From NCBI GenBank assembly GCA_041656175.1, contig JBBAEA010000029.1:1-28408 (forward strand): a stretch of DNA of 28,408 nt, read 5' to 3'. The translations under genes and the position numbers were made by a program. The stretch comes from JBBAEA01 sp041656175. GTDB taxonomy: Bacteria; Myxococcota_A; Bradymonadia; UBA4248. The stretch's first letter is position 1, and every line of letters starts with the position of its first letter. Positions 7,757-16,047 of this stretch are shown piece after piece. The notes below the pieces were generated by a model that had not been told where the DNA came from, ran no database searches, and saw nothing but the letters and a program-made list of their open reading frames with translations.

Positions 7757-8452
7757 CTACGTATCTCGGTGAAACCTGTAACCCAAACCGTGTACAGTTT
7801 CTAGATGTTGCGGGGTCTGGGGATTGTCTTCGATCTGGTTTCGAATTTGAGAAATAAAATTATCAATAGTACGCGCAGTGCCATCATACCTGTCGTCCCA
7901 AACGTAGTGCAGCAGATCTTCGCGGCTATAAATGCGTTTGGGATGCGAAACGAAAAAGAGAAAGAGTTCTAGGGCTTTTGGGGTTAATTTGATGGCTACA
8001 CCTTTTTTTTCGACTAATTTTGTCTCTAGATTGACGCTTATGTCTCCAAAACACAGTTGGCTTTCGACTTTGTTGCTCTTTATGCGTCGTAGGTTGGCTT
8101 CAATACGAGCTAAAAACTCCTTGAGTCCGAAGGGTTTTGCGATGTAGTCATCTGCTCCGAGTTTTAGCCCCTTTACCTTGTCTTCTTCTTGGCTTTTTGC
8201 CGACAAAATGACGACAACGACGTTAGATAGGGGACGGAGCTTTTCAAGAATCTCGAAACCGCTCATGCCTGGCAACATAAGGTCGAGTACGATGAGATCG
8301 GGTTTAAACGCCTCCATGATCGGGAAAAACGCGTTTCCGTGGGAAACAAGGCGAGTCTCGTAGCCTTCGTATTGCAGGTTGTGCATGAGCCCGCGGCTAA
8401 TCGCTTCGTCATCTTCGACGATCATGATCTTTGCCTTTTCTCGGGCAATCAT
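7757..8452 (-). CDS. OmpR/PhoB-family response regulator
   Basis: The 231-residue two-domain regulator has a receiver domain at ~7-125 with the acidic pair VEDDE at 12-16, phosphoacceptor Asp57 in DLIVLDLMLPG, Ser84 in ILSAKS in the Thr/Ser position, and Lys106 in the IAKPFG turn. The winged-helix DNA-binding domain at ~130-231 has LTPKALELFLFF, SREDLLHYVW, RTIDNFISQIRNQIE and VHGLGYRF, typical of OmpR/PhoB output domains. No histidine kinase gene lies nearby, so it is an orphan here. Its ATG overlaps the stop of the nucleotidyltransferase gene by 4 bases, so it is the second gene of a coupled pair. The target genes cannot be read from the sequence. Confidence 0.95.
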   Translation of the reverse strand: MIAREKAKIMIVEDDEAISRGLMHNLQYEGYETRLVSHGNAFFPIMEAFKPDLIVLDLMLPGMSGFEILEKLRPLSNVVVVILSAKSQEEDKVKGLKLGADDYIAKPFGLKEFLARIEANLRRIKSNKVESQLCFGDISVNLETKLVEKKGVAIKLTPKALELFLFFVSHPKRIYSREDLLHYVWDDRYDGTARTIDNFISQIRNQIEDNPQTPQHLETVHGLGYRFHRDT

Positions 8453-9639
8453 GTTCTCACTCGCTTAAACAGTAAAGAAAAAAATCGTTTGGCATAGGTT
8501 TTTGGCAGCTGTAGTTTTGAGCCCAGTTCGTAGTGCTGCATCATATAGCTCTGGCTTGGGAATGCGCTGCGAAGGCAAGCTCTTGGGTTATCAAAAAGTA
8601 GCGCAGTAAAACGTAGATATTGCAAACGCGTAAATTTTGACGCTTGCGGGTGAAAAAAGCCACCTCGTAGCAAGGCTCGCCAGATCGCTTTTTCCTGCCA
8701 TTTTGACGGTTTTAAGCGCTGGAGCACGTTCCCTGGGATGGGTGTGCCGAGCAGCTTGTGCGCGATCCAAAGTGAGAAGTATACCGCTACACGCAAGTTC
8801 ATCGCTTCGACGCGCTCAGTGAATTCGCCCCAATCTAAGGACGACTCTGCTTTGTCGTAAAAGCGCACTATCCTGTCGACGTCACTGTGCAACCTTAAGC
8901 CTGGCGCCCGAATATAGGAGTGCTTCGCGGTGTGTAAACAAACTTGGAGCAAATTATCGACGGGCGCGAGTAATTTTACGTCGCTTTCCTCAATCGCAAC
9001 GGCTCTTTGGAGCAGATCCTCTGCCTTAGCTTCGACTTCAGGCGAAATCCAGCGCCCAGCGATAGGACGCCACTGCAGCTCAAGCCAAAGTATATCGTCG
9101 CTAAGATCTTTTTTGTACTCTGCCCCACCGCTAAGTAGCGCCGCTTCTAGCCCAAGCTCTTCGATAGTATCGGCTACCCTAAAGGCTGGCACGTAGTCGA
9201 GGCTTAATAAAATTTCATGCGCCGCAACAAAATCTTTTTTTGACACCAACAAATCGATGTCACCCATGGGGCACTCACTTAGGTAAGGATAGATCCCCCG
9301 TGCAATGCCAGCGTTTTTAAGAGCGACGAGTTCTATCCCCTTAGCCGCTAATGCCTCTGCCAAAGCATCTAACTCATCAAGGCGACATCGCATGGTGTAC
9401 TTCCAATCAGCTATGGCTTCTAACCAACGACCATGCGCTCTTCCAACTGCCACCAAGCGTTCCCCAACTATGCCTTCAAGCTCGTGCTCCTTAGCCAGCT
9501 CAAAGAGTAGCCTGTCGTTGCACTTGGCATAGAGCTCTTTAATCAACGCTAAATCCGCAAAATCCCTATGCGCCAAACTAGCGATCAATAATTTTTCGCC
9601 CTCAGAGCGCGATACTTCGTTTACTACTACATCGTCCAT
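8449..9639 (-). CDS. NTP_transf_5-like nucleotidyltransferase-fold protein
   Basis: I chose ATG 9639 (396 residues) because GGAGGG at 9653-9648 lies 8 bases before it; an upstream in-frame ATG at 9666 has no ribosome site. The core reads VALKNAGIARGIYP (~106-119) and MGDIDLLVSKKDF (~125-137). The Asp pair of GDIDLL, with the LKG-like strand before it, is the signature of the uncharacterised nucleotidyltransferase family NTP_transf_5, where these Asp residues would bind metal. The usual LKG is LKN here. Such proteins often sit in polysaccharide or peptide natural-product loci, but none is visible. The C-terminal ~150 residues are helical and basic. It is coupled to the response regulator by a 4-base overlap. 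Confidence 0.8.
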   Translation of the reverse strand: MDDVVVNEVSRSEGEKLLIASLAHRDFADLALIKELYAKCNDRLLFELAKEHELEGIVGERLVAVGRAHGRWLEAIADWKYTMRCRLDELDALAEALAAKGIELVALKNAGIARGIYPYLSECPMGDIDLLVSKKDFVAAHEILLSLDYVPAFRVADTIEELGLEAALLSGGAEYKKDLSDDILWLELQWRPIAGRWISPEVEAKAEDLLQRAVAIEESDVKLLAPVDNLLQVCLHTAKHSYIRAPGLRLHSDVDRIVRFYDKAESSLDWGEFTERVEAMNLRVAVYFSLWIAHKLLGTPIPGNVLQRLKPSKWQEKAIWRALLRGGFFHPQASKFTRLQYLRFTALLFDNPRACLRSAFPSQSYMMQHYELGSKLQLPKTYAKRFFSLLFKRVRT

Positions 9640-9793
9640 GAACGCATCCCTCCGTCGTGATGTCATAGAACGTAACAGTTTAACACATTCTCTCTTAGCG
9701 GCAACTTTTTTGAGAACCCATTGCTATGTGCGTTATTTGGGAAGTTCCAACACTTAGGGAAACTCTGATTATTTCATTATTGGTGCCATTGAT

Positions 9794-9892
9794 TTTTGTG
9801 GGGGAAGTGTCCCCCTACGTGTCAACCCCGCGCTTTGCGCGGGTTTGCCACTACCCCCACAACGGGGGGCCAAGCCCCCCGTAACGCCCCCG
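9794..9892 (-). repeat. GC-rich multi-hairpin element, copy 2 (inverted)
   Basis: This is the reverse complement of the element at 968-1072, keeping the same stems in the same order: GTGGGGGAAGTGTCCCCC, CAACCCCGCGC pairing with GCGCGGGTTTG across TTT, and GGGGGGC pairing with GCCCCCC. Differences fall mainly in loops and at scattered stem positions. Together with copy 1 it forms a second inverted pair nested inside the 1-169 / 16445-16611 pair. Confidence 0.8.
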
Positions 9893-10453
9893 AAGCGATT
9901 GTCCAGAGCTTCCTCAGAGGCTAGCGCCCCAAAATCTCTTCTGCCAAAGCGAAGGTTTTTATGCGCAACCATAACGGCTTCCCCCGTTCACCCGTTTTAA
10001 GAAACGCATCTTTTCTTAAGGATTTCACAAATTCACGTCCCCACCCCTGTTCACCCGTTTTTGCCCTTTCCCCGTAACTGAATTTTAAGTTCTTTAAGCA
10101 TAATTTTTCTCCCAAACGATGAGGACGCCAGCCAGCGAGCAACACGATTCTGTCTTAAAGGCAATAAATACAAGGGTTTGCGCGGCACCGAATTTTATTC
10201 AGCGCCCTTGCATAAAATTCGGCATGGATTTTACGCTCATTTTGACGACCGCATAAAATTCGGCCGCGCAGCGAGCGCATTGCGACAAGCTGAATGCATG
10301 TTCAGTGGTTTTTGGGATTAAATTGCATATGAACGCGTGTTCAGTTCATGGGGTCTTTTGTCGCCACCTATGAGTTTAGCCAAATCCGCCCAGCGCAAAG
10401 CGGCTATAGCCACTTCTGCCTCCTAGTTTATGGGCTCAAAAGCATCTTTTTTA

Positions 10454-10570
10454 CTTTGAAACTAAAACGCGCATCAAACTTGCTAAAAAAGCCACATTGT
10501 TCTTTGAAAAAAGCCTCATTGTTCTTTGAAACTGGAACGCGCATCAAATTTGCTAAAATAAGCATCATTC
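10454..10570 (+). repeat. Pair of ~48-bp direct repeats
   Basis: Two copies of a segment containing CTTTGAAACT, then AACGCGCATCAAA, then TTGCTAAAA lie at about 10454-10500 and 10521-10568. They are separated by a short stretch with a third CATTGTTCTTTGAAA word. The copies differ at a few positions. No coding potential was identified. Confidence 0.7.
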
Positions 10571-10773
10571 GATTTTTTGACTAAGTTCAAACAAAGCAAG
10601 ATGGCTTTCCATAACTTTAGTCTGGCTACTTTTTGATGTTTTTTTGCATACCAGTCGCATGGACAGTTTTAAAACCTGCCCCTACAGTTGCCCCCTATCA
10701 TGCTTTTGTCTACGCAAAGCTTACGAAAACAGTACCCTTCCCCCTCAGCTTTCAACTACGAGCGAGGCGAGCT

Positions 10774-11613
10774 TTAGAACACGAGTATGTAGCGCAGACT
10801 TAGGTCACCGTACCACTTCCCAAACTCCATTCTGTAGTGGCTATTTTTGTGGTGGGCGCTACAATTTTGCATCATATTATCGTCGTGACAAGGCTGCATT
10901 GAGTTCTCATCAATTTTGAGGAAACCTAGAGCGCTGATAGTAAGGGCAAACTCGATCGTGCTAAGGAGCTGCTTTGTTAGCGGGAACTGTAAGCCGAGAA
11001 CGATTTTGGGGCTAAGTGGAGAGAAGGCGTGGTAGCGAATATTGAGTTCTTCTGCTTTGTTTTCCCCATATGCCCCTGCACGAAAGCGAGGTCCCATGCC
11101 AAAACCGAGGCTAAGCGCTGTCGTACCCCAGTGCTTATAAAGGCGGAACATCACGGGTAGGTGCAAAAGAAAGGCGTGGGAGTTTAAGTTTAAGGCAAGC
11201 CCATAGCCAAGATCGAGATCTAGACCTATGCCAATGCTTTGCTGGATTCGGTAGGAGGCACTAGCGCCAATGAGAAAATGAATGCTCAGTGCGTCGCTGA
11301 GTATATTCTGTGCTTCATCACTTGAAGAAGCAGCAAGTTTTTTTTCACTAGCTGTGAGAAAATCATCGATAACACCTGGCACAACTTGGGTGCCAAGTCC
11401 AAAGTGTACGCCCCACTCCCAATTATTTTTGTGTCGCCGCTCGTATCCTACTTTTTGCTTCGACTTATGACTTTTGGCCACTCGTTGTTTATCGGCGGAT
11501 GTCGAATACTCAAGCGCATTGTCGTCTAAATCTTGTGTAAAAGCTAAGTTCGTTGTTAAAAAACAAACGATAATTAGGCTAATGGCAAAAGAAAGGGTTT
11601 TGAAGGTTCTCAT
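10774..11613 (-). CDS. Outer-membrane beta-barrel-like protein
   Basis: The 279-residue protein has an N-terminal signal peptide (basic start, hydrophobic core ~8-24) and then a charged, low-complexity stretch to about residue 65. After that come alternating amphipathic beta-strand patterns, such as WGVHFGLGTQVV, IGIGLDLDLGYGLAL, TALSLGFGMGPRFRAG and PKIVLGLQFPL, ending LSLRYILVF. A terminal Phe with alternating hydrophobics is the usual BAM-recognition signal of outer-membrane proteins. The specific role is not recognisable. It starts 37 bp after the enoyl-CoA hydratase gene on the same strand and may be cotranscribed. The ribosome site before ATG 11613 is weak. Confidence 0.75.
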   Translation of the reverse strand: MRTFKTLSFAISLIIVCFLTTNLAFTQDLDDNALEYSTSADKQRVAKSHKSKQKVGYERRHKNNWEWGVHFGLGTQVVPGVIDDFLTASEKKLAASSSDEAQNILSDALSIHFLIGASASYRIQQSIGIGLDLDLGYGLALNLNSHAFLLHLPVMFRLYKHWGTTALSLGFGMGPRFRAGAYGENKAEELNIRYHAFSPLSPKIVLGLQFPLTKQLLSTIEFALTISALGFLKIDENSMQPCHDDNMMQNCSAHHKNSHYRMEFGKWYGDLSLRYILVF

Positions 11614-11650
11614 GTTTTTTATCTACTTTTGTAACGGTCACAGTTTTTGT

Positions 11651-12397
11651 TTATGGAAGTTTAGCGCTAAAATTCCCACTTCGGATCAGTGCATTGTACG
11701 CGTTTTCTTCGACTTCCCATGCTCTATCATCATTATAATACGCGCCACGCGCGCGCAAGAGCGCAAGTTTTGCCTCGCCAGAACTCGCCGCGATTTCGCT
11801 CGCAATCTCCATCACGCGCTGCTCTGCGCTTGCAGCATCTGGTAAAATTTCATCAAAAATTCCTAAAACTTGTGCTTCCTTGGCGCTAAACGGCTTGGCG
11901 CTAAGTGCATGCAATAGAGCCACTCGATTTTGGCGCTCGCAGAGCAACCACGCCGTTGCACCCGCCCCCGGGATGATCCCATGTTTGCTTTCGGGAAGCG
12001 CGCAAGTCGCCGATTTGCTTGCGACACGATAGTCGCAGCACAGACAGAGTTCAACGCCAAGACCAAGCGCCACTCCATCGATTAACGCTATTTTGTAGGC
12101 TGGCATCTTCGCAAATGTGCGCAAGGCATTGCGTTGCTTTTGGGTGTGCGCAATGATCTGCTCTGCACTCCACGTAGCGCGCTCCTTAAGATCGGCGCCC
12201 GCACAAAAACAGCTCTTTCCACTAGGACTTTGCACTCGTCCGCTAAGAACGATGCAGTGAAAGCTATTTTGGCAGTCTAGCGAAGAGATGAATTGGATGA
12301 ATTCATCGAGCGCATCAGCGTTGACGGCGTTAACGGGTGGACGCTGAAGTCGGAGTTCTGTGTAATGTTCGTGTGCTATGCTTTGCCAGTAATTCAT
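11651..12397 (-). CDS. Enoyl-CoA hydratase/isomerase (crotonase) family
   Basis: I place the start at ATG 12397 (248 residues), where MNYWQSIAHEHYTELRLQRPPVN-type crotonase sequence begins; the open frame runs 59 codons further upstream, but those lie in hairpin-rich repeat DNA. The oxyanion-hole segments are present: CAGADLK at 65-71 and GIIPGAGATAWL near 140-151 (usually GGTQRL). Two glutamates, E116 in GVELCLCCD and E136 in LPESKHG, are 20 residues apart, as are the two catalytic Glu residues of rat mitochondrial enoyl-CoA hydratase (E144 and E164). Hydration of 2-enoyl-CoA is therefore plausible; the acyl substrate is unknown. No strong ribosome site precedes either start. The outer-membrane protein gene follows after 37 bp. 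Confidence 0.87.
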   Translation of the reverse strand: MNYWQSIAHEHYTELRLQRPPVNAVNADALDEFIQFISSLDCQNSFHCIVLSGRVQSPSGKSCFCAGADLKERATWSAEQIIAHTQKQRNALRTFAKMPAYKIALIDGVALGLGVELCLCCDYRVASKSATCALPESKHGIIPGAGATAWLLCERQNRVALLHALSAKPFSAKEAQVLGIFDEILPDAASAEQRVMEIASEIAASSGEAKLALLRARGAYYNDDRAWEVEENAYNALIRSGNFSAKLP

Positions 12398-12783
12398 CGG
12401 TTTTCGTTTAAAATTTTGCGCCCAGTATCGCGGTACGTTGCGGGGCGTCGCGGAGCGCTGTACAACGCGAAAACGTTGAAGTCCCGCAGAGGGGGGAGCC
12501 CAAGACCCCGCGATAAAATGGGCAAAAGATGCATATTGTGCGTTGGACGCGCGATTAGCAAGTACAACGCACAATATTTTGCAGCTTTTGGCACATTTTG
12601 AGCGAGGATTGGGCGCGGGGGGAAACTTCCCCCCGTCCCCGAAAAGTTTAAAAAAGAGCGGAACTACGCATCTTCCCTCCCCTACCCTAGTATGAATGTA
12701 AATTATTTTAGAAAAATTGCATTCTTTGAGAACGAAAGCGGAAAAAACTCGGATAATACTCGTAGGGATTCGAGGAGGTCGGT
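12398..12783. other. Hairpin-rich gap between divergent genes
   Basis: This gap holds the promoters of the enoyl-CoA hydratase gene (leftward) and the sigma-like gene (rightward). A long stem at about 12530-12583 pairs ATTGTGCGTTG with CAACGCACAAT, with flanking GCAAAAG/TTTTGC. A compact hairpin GGGGGGAAACTTCCCCCC lies at about 12617-12634, the same word as in other repeats of the window. AGGAGG at 12773-12778 belongs to the next gene. No separate gene was found. Confidence 0.6.
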
Positions 12784-13374
12784 ATGAAGAATGGCAAGTT
12801 TAGTTGTTTGGATGCGTTGGGGACGAATTTTGAGGCGGCGAACCGTTTGGTTGTGGGTGTGGCGGTGAAGTTGGCGCGCAAGTACGGCTGTTTGGAATGC
12901 GCGGGCGACTTGGTGTCGGAGGCTTGGGTGTCGCTTTTGGAGTGTGCGAGGCGCTTTGACGCTGGGCGCGGGGTAGATTTTTTGGCCTACGCGCGCCACG
13001 ACGTTTGGTGGGCGCTTAACCGCTGGTGCAAAAGCGAGTGGGCGTGGCGTTTTAGGAATTTGGGGACGAGTAACGAGTTGGAGGATGTCGGAGCTAGGGA
13101 AGCGGTTTTCGAGGGGTCAGCGTATTATTCTTGCAGCCCCGAAGAGCTTGCGCAGCTTAGGGAGCGCTCGAAGCTGTTGCGGCGCGCCTTGCAATTTTCT
13201 CGCCTGCGATTTGAGGATTGCTACGGTTATTGCGACCCTGCGCAGCGTCACTTTTTAGGCCACGGACATAGATCGACAACGTATAGGAACTGCAGGCGCG
13301 CTTATGAGCGCTTGCGGGTGCATGTGTTGCGTGAGTTTCGGGACGATGGTGTAGAGGCGGCAATGGCGGCTTAG
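12784..13374 (+). CDS. Sigma-70 region 2-like protein
   Basis: The 196-residue protein starts at ATG 12784 with AGGAGG five bases upstream. Residues ~20-85 follow the sigma-70 region 2 plan: VVGVAVKLARKYG, then GDLVSEAWVSLLECARRFD, GRGVDFLAYARHDVWWALNRW. In sigma factors these helices bind the core RNA polymerase coiled coil and the -10 element. The C-terminal part (~130-190) is basic and helical and ends with TTYRNCRRAYERLRVHVL, which could be a diverged region 4 recognition helix, but the usual LxxxxREV..L helix-turn-helix is not evident. It may be a minor sigma factor or a derived DNA-binding protein. It is not preceded by an anti-sigma gene. It converges on the kinase gene with no gap. 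Confidence 0.72.
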   Translation: MKNGKFSCLDALGTNFEAANRLVVGVAVKLARKYGCLECAGDLVSEAWVSLLECARRFDAGRGVDFLAYARHDVWWALNRWCKSEWAWRFRNLGTSNELEDVGAREAVFEGSAYYSCSPEELAQLRERSKLLRRALQFSRLRFEDCYGYCDPAQRHFLGHGHRSTTYRNCRRAYERLRVHVLREFRDDGVEAAMAA

Positions 13375-14481
13375 TTAGGTGGTGGCTAAGATAGTAATAA
13401 TGATGAGAATGAGGCCAAGGAGCGTGCCTAGGAGGGCGGGGATGGCGAAAAGGATGAGTTTGACGTTGCGAGTGAGGCTAGGCGGGCGAACGCTGGGCGC
13501 GGGCGATTGGTAGTGTGGGGCTGCGTCGAAAGTAGTTAAGCTATTGATATCATTAAGGAATTTTTGTGCTTGGTAGTTCGCATAATTGACGGCGAGTGCG
13601 CGCTCGATGTCTTGGGCGAAAGCTTCAGCGTTTTGGTAGCGCTTTGCAGGGTCGTTTTGGAGTGATTTATGGATAAGCTTTAGGACGTTTTGGGGCAACT
13701 GTGGGAGGCGCTGTTCTATGGGAGGGAATCGCGAGGTGATGACGTTTTGGTAGGTTTCGTATTGGTTTGGAGTTTCAAGCGGATTTTCTCCGCAGAGCAT
13801 TTGGTAGAGTGTGACGGCTAGCGAATAGAGGTCAGCGCGTCTGTCGATGGAGCGCCCAAGAGCGTGTTCTGGCGCCATGTAACTAAGTTTTCCCTTAATA
13901 ATTCCAGCGCGCGTGGCATCGCGTTCAACGTTCGCGTTTGCGATACCGAAGTCAATGAGTTTTACTCTAGCTTGGTAGGAGATGAGGATATTATGTGGAG
14001 AGATGTCGCGGTGAATAATATCGAGGGGGACGCCGTTTGCGTCCTTGTGGTCGTGGGCGTAGGCGAGCGCTTTTAGTATTTGCAAGGTGATGAAAAGCGA
14101 TGCTGGGACGGGGAAGCTCGTTTTATGGAGTTTTAGGTATTGAAGCCACTGTTGCAGGTTTTTTCCTTGGATATACTCCATGAGGATGCAGTGGTTATTG
14201 TTAATGTGGGCATAGCCATAGACCTTGCATATATTGGGGTGTGAGAGACTTGCGTTGATGATGGCTTCGTTTTGGAATGCTCGTATGGCTTGCTCGGTGT
14301 TGATGTTAGGTAGCATCCACTTGATGGCAAAGGGCTGATTCTCTGCAGCGAAGCGGTACTGATCTTGTGCAGCGGCGCCGGGCAACACTTTGGCTAAGAG
14401 TATCTCTGCGCTTGCGCCCGAACCGAGAGAGCGCAAAATTTGATAGGGTCCAATTTGTGAGGGGAAGCTGCGATTATCCAT
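13375..14481 (-). CDS. Hanks-type Ser/Thr protein kinase with C-terminal TM helix
   Basis: The 368-residue kinase has a complete catalytic domain at ~11-290: Gly-rich loop LGSGASAE at 19-26, Lys54 in AIKWM, Glu72 of helix C, catalytic loop HRDISPHN at 157-164 with Asp159, DFG at 177-179, and APE at 203-205. The HRDxSPxN form is typical of myxobacterial kinases. After a ~40-residue Pro/Ser-rich linker there is one hydrophobic segment at ~342-366 and no periplasmic domain, so it is tail-anchored with the kinase in the cytoplasm. Its ATG overlaps the hydantoinase stop by 8 bases, suggesting coupling. It converges on the sigma-like gene with adjacent stop codons. The substrate is unknown. Confidence 0.95.
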   Translation of the reverse strand: MDNRSFPSQIGPYQILRSLGSGASAEILLAKVLPGAAAQDQYRFAAENQPFAIKWMLPNINTEQAIRAFQNEAIINASLSHPNICKVYGYAHINNNHCILMEYIQGKNLQQWLQYLKLHKTSFPVPASLFITLQILKALAYAHDHKDANGVPLDIIHRDISPHNILISYQARVKLIDFGIANANVERDATRAGIIKGKLSYMAPEHALGRSIDRRADLYSLAVTLYQMLCGENPLETPNQYETYQNVITSRFPPIEQRLPQLPQNVLKLIHKSLQNDPAKRYQNAEAFAQDIERALAVNYANYQAQKFLNDINSLTTFDAAPHYQSPAPSVRPPSLTRNVKLILFAIPALLGTLLGLILIIITILATT

Positions 14482-15835
14482 AGTTTTTTCCGCTTTGCGC
14501 GTGAATGTAAGCTCCTAGCGATTTTGCTTCACGCAACTTTCCATCCTCTACGAGGCACTCCCCTCTTCGGTAAACAGCTTCAATGCGTCCTCGTCCGAGC
14601 ATGCGATGAAACGGCGAGTATCCTGCGACATCGTAGAGCTTTTCTTCTCGGATTTCGACGTTTTGGTCTGAAATGACGACGAAATCCGCATCCGCCCCTA
14701 CTTGTATGCTACCCTTTTGTGGCCAAAGTCCATAGATCTTCGCAGGATTCTCGGAAACTAGGCGCGTAAGTTTTGGCCATGTCATCCCTGGTAGCGCTGC
14801 CGACGTTTGCAGAAAGGTTTGTAAGCCGGGCAAACCGCCTGGAGTTTGGTTAAAATGAGGTGATGCGAGCTTTTGAGCCTTAGAGTAAGCACAGTGATCG
14901 GTAATCAAGATGTCGATGAGCCCTTCGTTTAAGGCGCAACGAAGTCTTTCCACCTCGGCCTTTGGCCTAAGCGGAGGCTGCAAAATATAGCGCCATGACT
15001 CATCCGACTCGTAGCAACTCTCATCAATCCAGAGATACTGCGGCGCCGTCTCGCAGTATGCCGCCACACCGCGCCGTCGCGCATCTTGCACCAAATACGG
15101 TGTCTCTCCACAAGAATTGTGCGCAATCACGACGCTCGCCCCCGTCTCTTCAGCTAGCTTTAAAACCCTGTGCGCAGCCTCTAACTCCGCATTAACAGGG
15201 CGCGCATGCGGATGATACGCAAATTTTGTTCGCCCTGAGTTTACAAGTTCCGCAGTTTGTTCGCTAACCATCGCATCATTCTCGCAGTGCACTAACGCAA
15301 GCAAACCACACTGAGCCGCGCGCTTTAACACTCGATACAGCTCCCTATCATCGCAATAATAGAGTGGCCTGTACGTGGTATATAACTTAATCGAGCTACA
15401 GCCATGCGAAGCCAGCTCCCCCATCTGCTCCAAAGTCTGAGGCGCATCATTTATAATAGTCACATGAAACTGGTAATCGACAATCGACTCCGCCGCCTCC
15501 GCCTTCCTAGCCGCGAGCGAGTCCAGCAAAGCCTCCCCCTCCCGACTCGCCGTAAAGTCAATAAGCGTCGTTATTCCACCCAAAGCGGCCTCGCGCGAGC
15601 CGACCCGCCAATCGTCCACGGTTTCATACGCGCCCGTGTCTAATTTTACGTGACAATGCGCATCCACCGCCCCGGCCAAAAGCAATTTGCCCCCCAAATC
15701 CACTCTTTGCGCTGGCGTAGTCCAAAATTTCCCACTCCCTATGGCTAAAATCTTCCCCTCCCCAACCATCATATCGGCCAAAAATACACCGCGTGACGTA
15801 ACGATATTCGCGTTTTCAAATATAAACATGTTCAT
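14474..15835 (-). CDS. Dihydropyrimidinase / hydantoinase family amidohydrolase
   Basis: With ATG 15835 as start (453 residues) the protein opens MNMFIFENANIVTSRG, like family members; the frame extends to a GTG at 15871 without a ribosome site, and ATG 15829 is also possible. All metal-centre residues are present: H60 and H62 in DAHCHVKL, the carboxylated Lys K149 in SSIKLYTTY with the nearby Tyr154, H182 in LVHCEN, H238 in IAHNSC and D312 in ITDHCAY. Spacing matches D-hydantoinases, so a binuclear-zinc cyclic amide hydrolase (dihydropyrimidine or hydantoin ring opening) is likely; allantoinase is a less likely alternative. It is followed by the kinase gene with an 8-base overlap. No other pyrimidine catabolic genes are nearby. 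Confidence 0.9.
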   Translation of the reverse strand: MNMFIFENANIVTSRGVFLADMMVGEGKILAIGSGKFWTTPAQRVDLGGKLLLAGAVDAHCHVKLDTGAYETVDDWRVGSREAALGGITTLIDFTASREGEALLDSLAARKAEAAESIVDYQFHVTIINDAPQTLEQMGELASHGCSSIKLYTTYRPLYYCDDRELYRVLKRAAQCGLLALVHCENDAMVSEQTAELVNSGRTKFAYHPHARPVNAELEAAHRVLKLAEETGASVVIAHNSCGETPYLVQDARRRGVAAYCETAPQYLWIDESCYESDESWRYILQPPLRPKAEVERLRCALNEGLIDILITDHCAYSKAQKLASPHFNQTPGGLPGLQTFLQTSAALPGMTWPKLTRLVSENPAKIYGLWPQKGSIQVGADADFVVISDQNVEIREEKLYDVAGYSPFHRMLGRGRIEAVYRRGECLVEDGKLREAKSLGAYIHAQSGKNYG

Positions 15836-16047
15836 CTCAAGCACTTTTTCTTTAGCTAGCGCCCCCTCCACTAAAGTTAACGCACCCCGCCTCTACGCAA
15901 CAGACGGCGCAACGCTAGCTATTTTAAGGCTAAGCCGCGCAAGTGGCAAGCTTCGCGCGCGGGGTACAGAGGCGCGGAAATTGATTTTTCTAACGGCTAA
16001 AGTTCAGCCTTCAGTAATGTCAAGACATATTTTTGTGGGGGCTTTTC

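Larger units (their letters stand above)
9640..10773. other. 1.1-kb non-coding stretch packed with repeats
   Basis: I see no credible gene; short ORFs on both strands lack ribosome sites and family features. Contents in order: the inverted GC-rich hairpin element at 9794-9892; a C-rich stretch at about 9976-10075 with two CCCGTTCACCCGTTTT-like words; three copies of an ATAAAATTCGGC word (one inverted) at 10185-10264; two GTTCA half-palindrome sites at about 10293 and 10331; a pair of ~48-bp direct repeats at 10454-10570; a weak copy of the 80-bp repeat at 10603-10645; and an AAAACCTGCCCC word near 10670, as at 949-958. The promoter of the nucleotidyltransferase gene should lie near 9640-9720. 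Confidence 0.7.

Noticed and set aside
9921..10145. Short minus-strand ORF of 74 codons
   Set aside because: No ribosome site, repetitive Gly/Arg/Lys content and location in repeat-rich DNA; no family feature.
10348..10584. Plus-strand ORF of 78 codons behind the LexA-like palindromes
   Set aside because: It spans the 48-bp direct repeats, has no ribosome site and its protein shows no recognisable feature.
11651..12574. Long start for the enoyl-CoA hydratase
   Set aside because: The extra 59 residues do not resemble the crotonase family and are encoded by hairpin-rich repeat DNA; ATG 12397 fits the family N-terminus.
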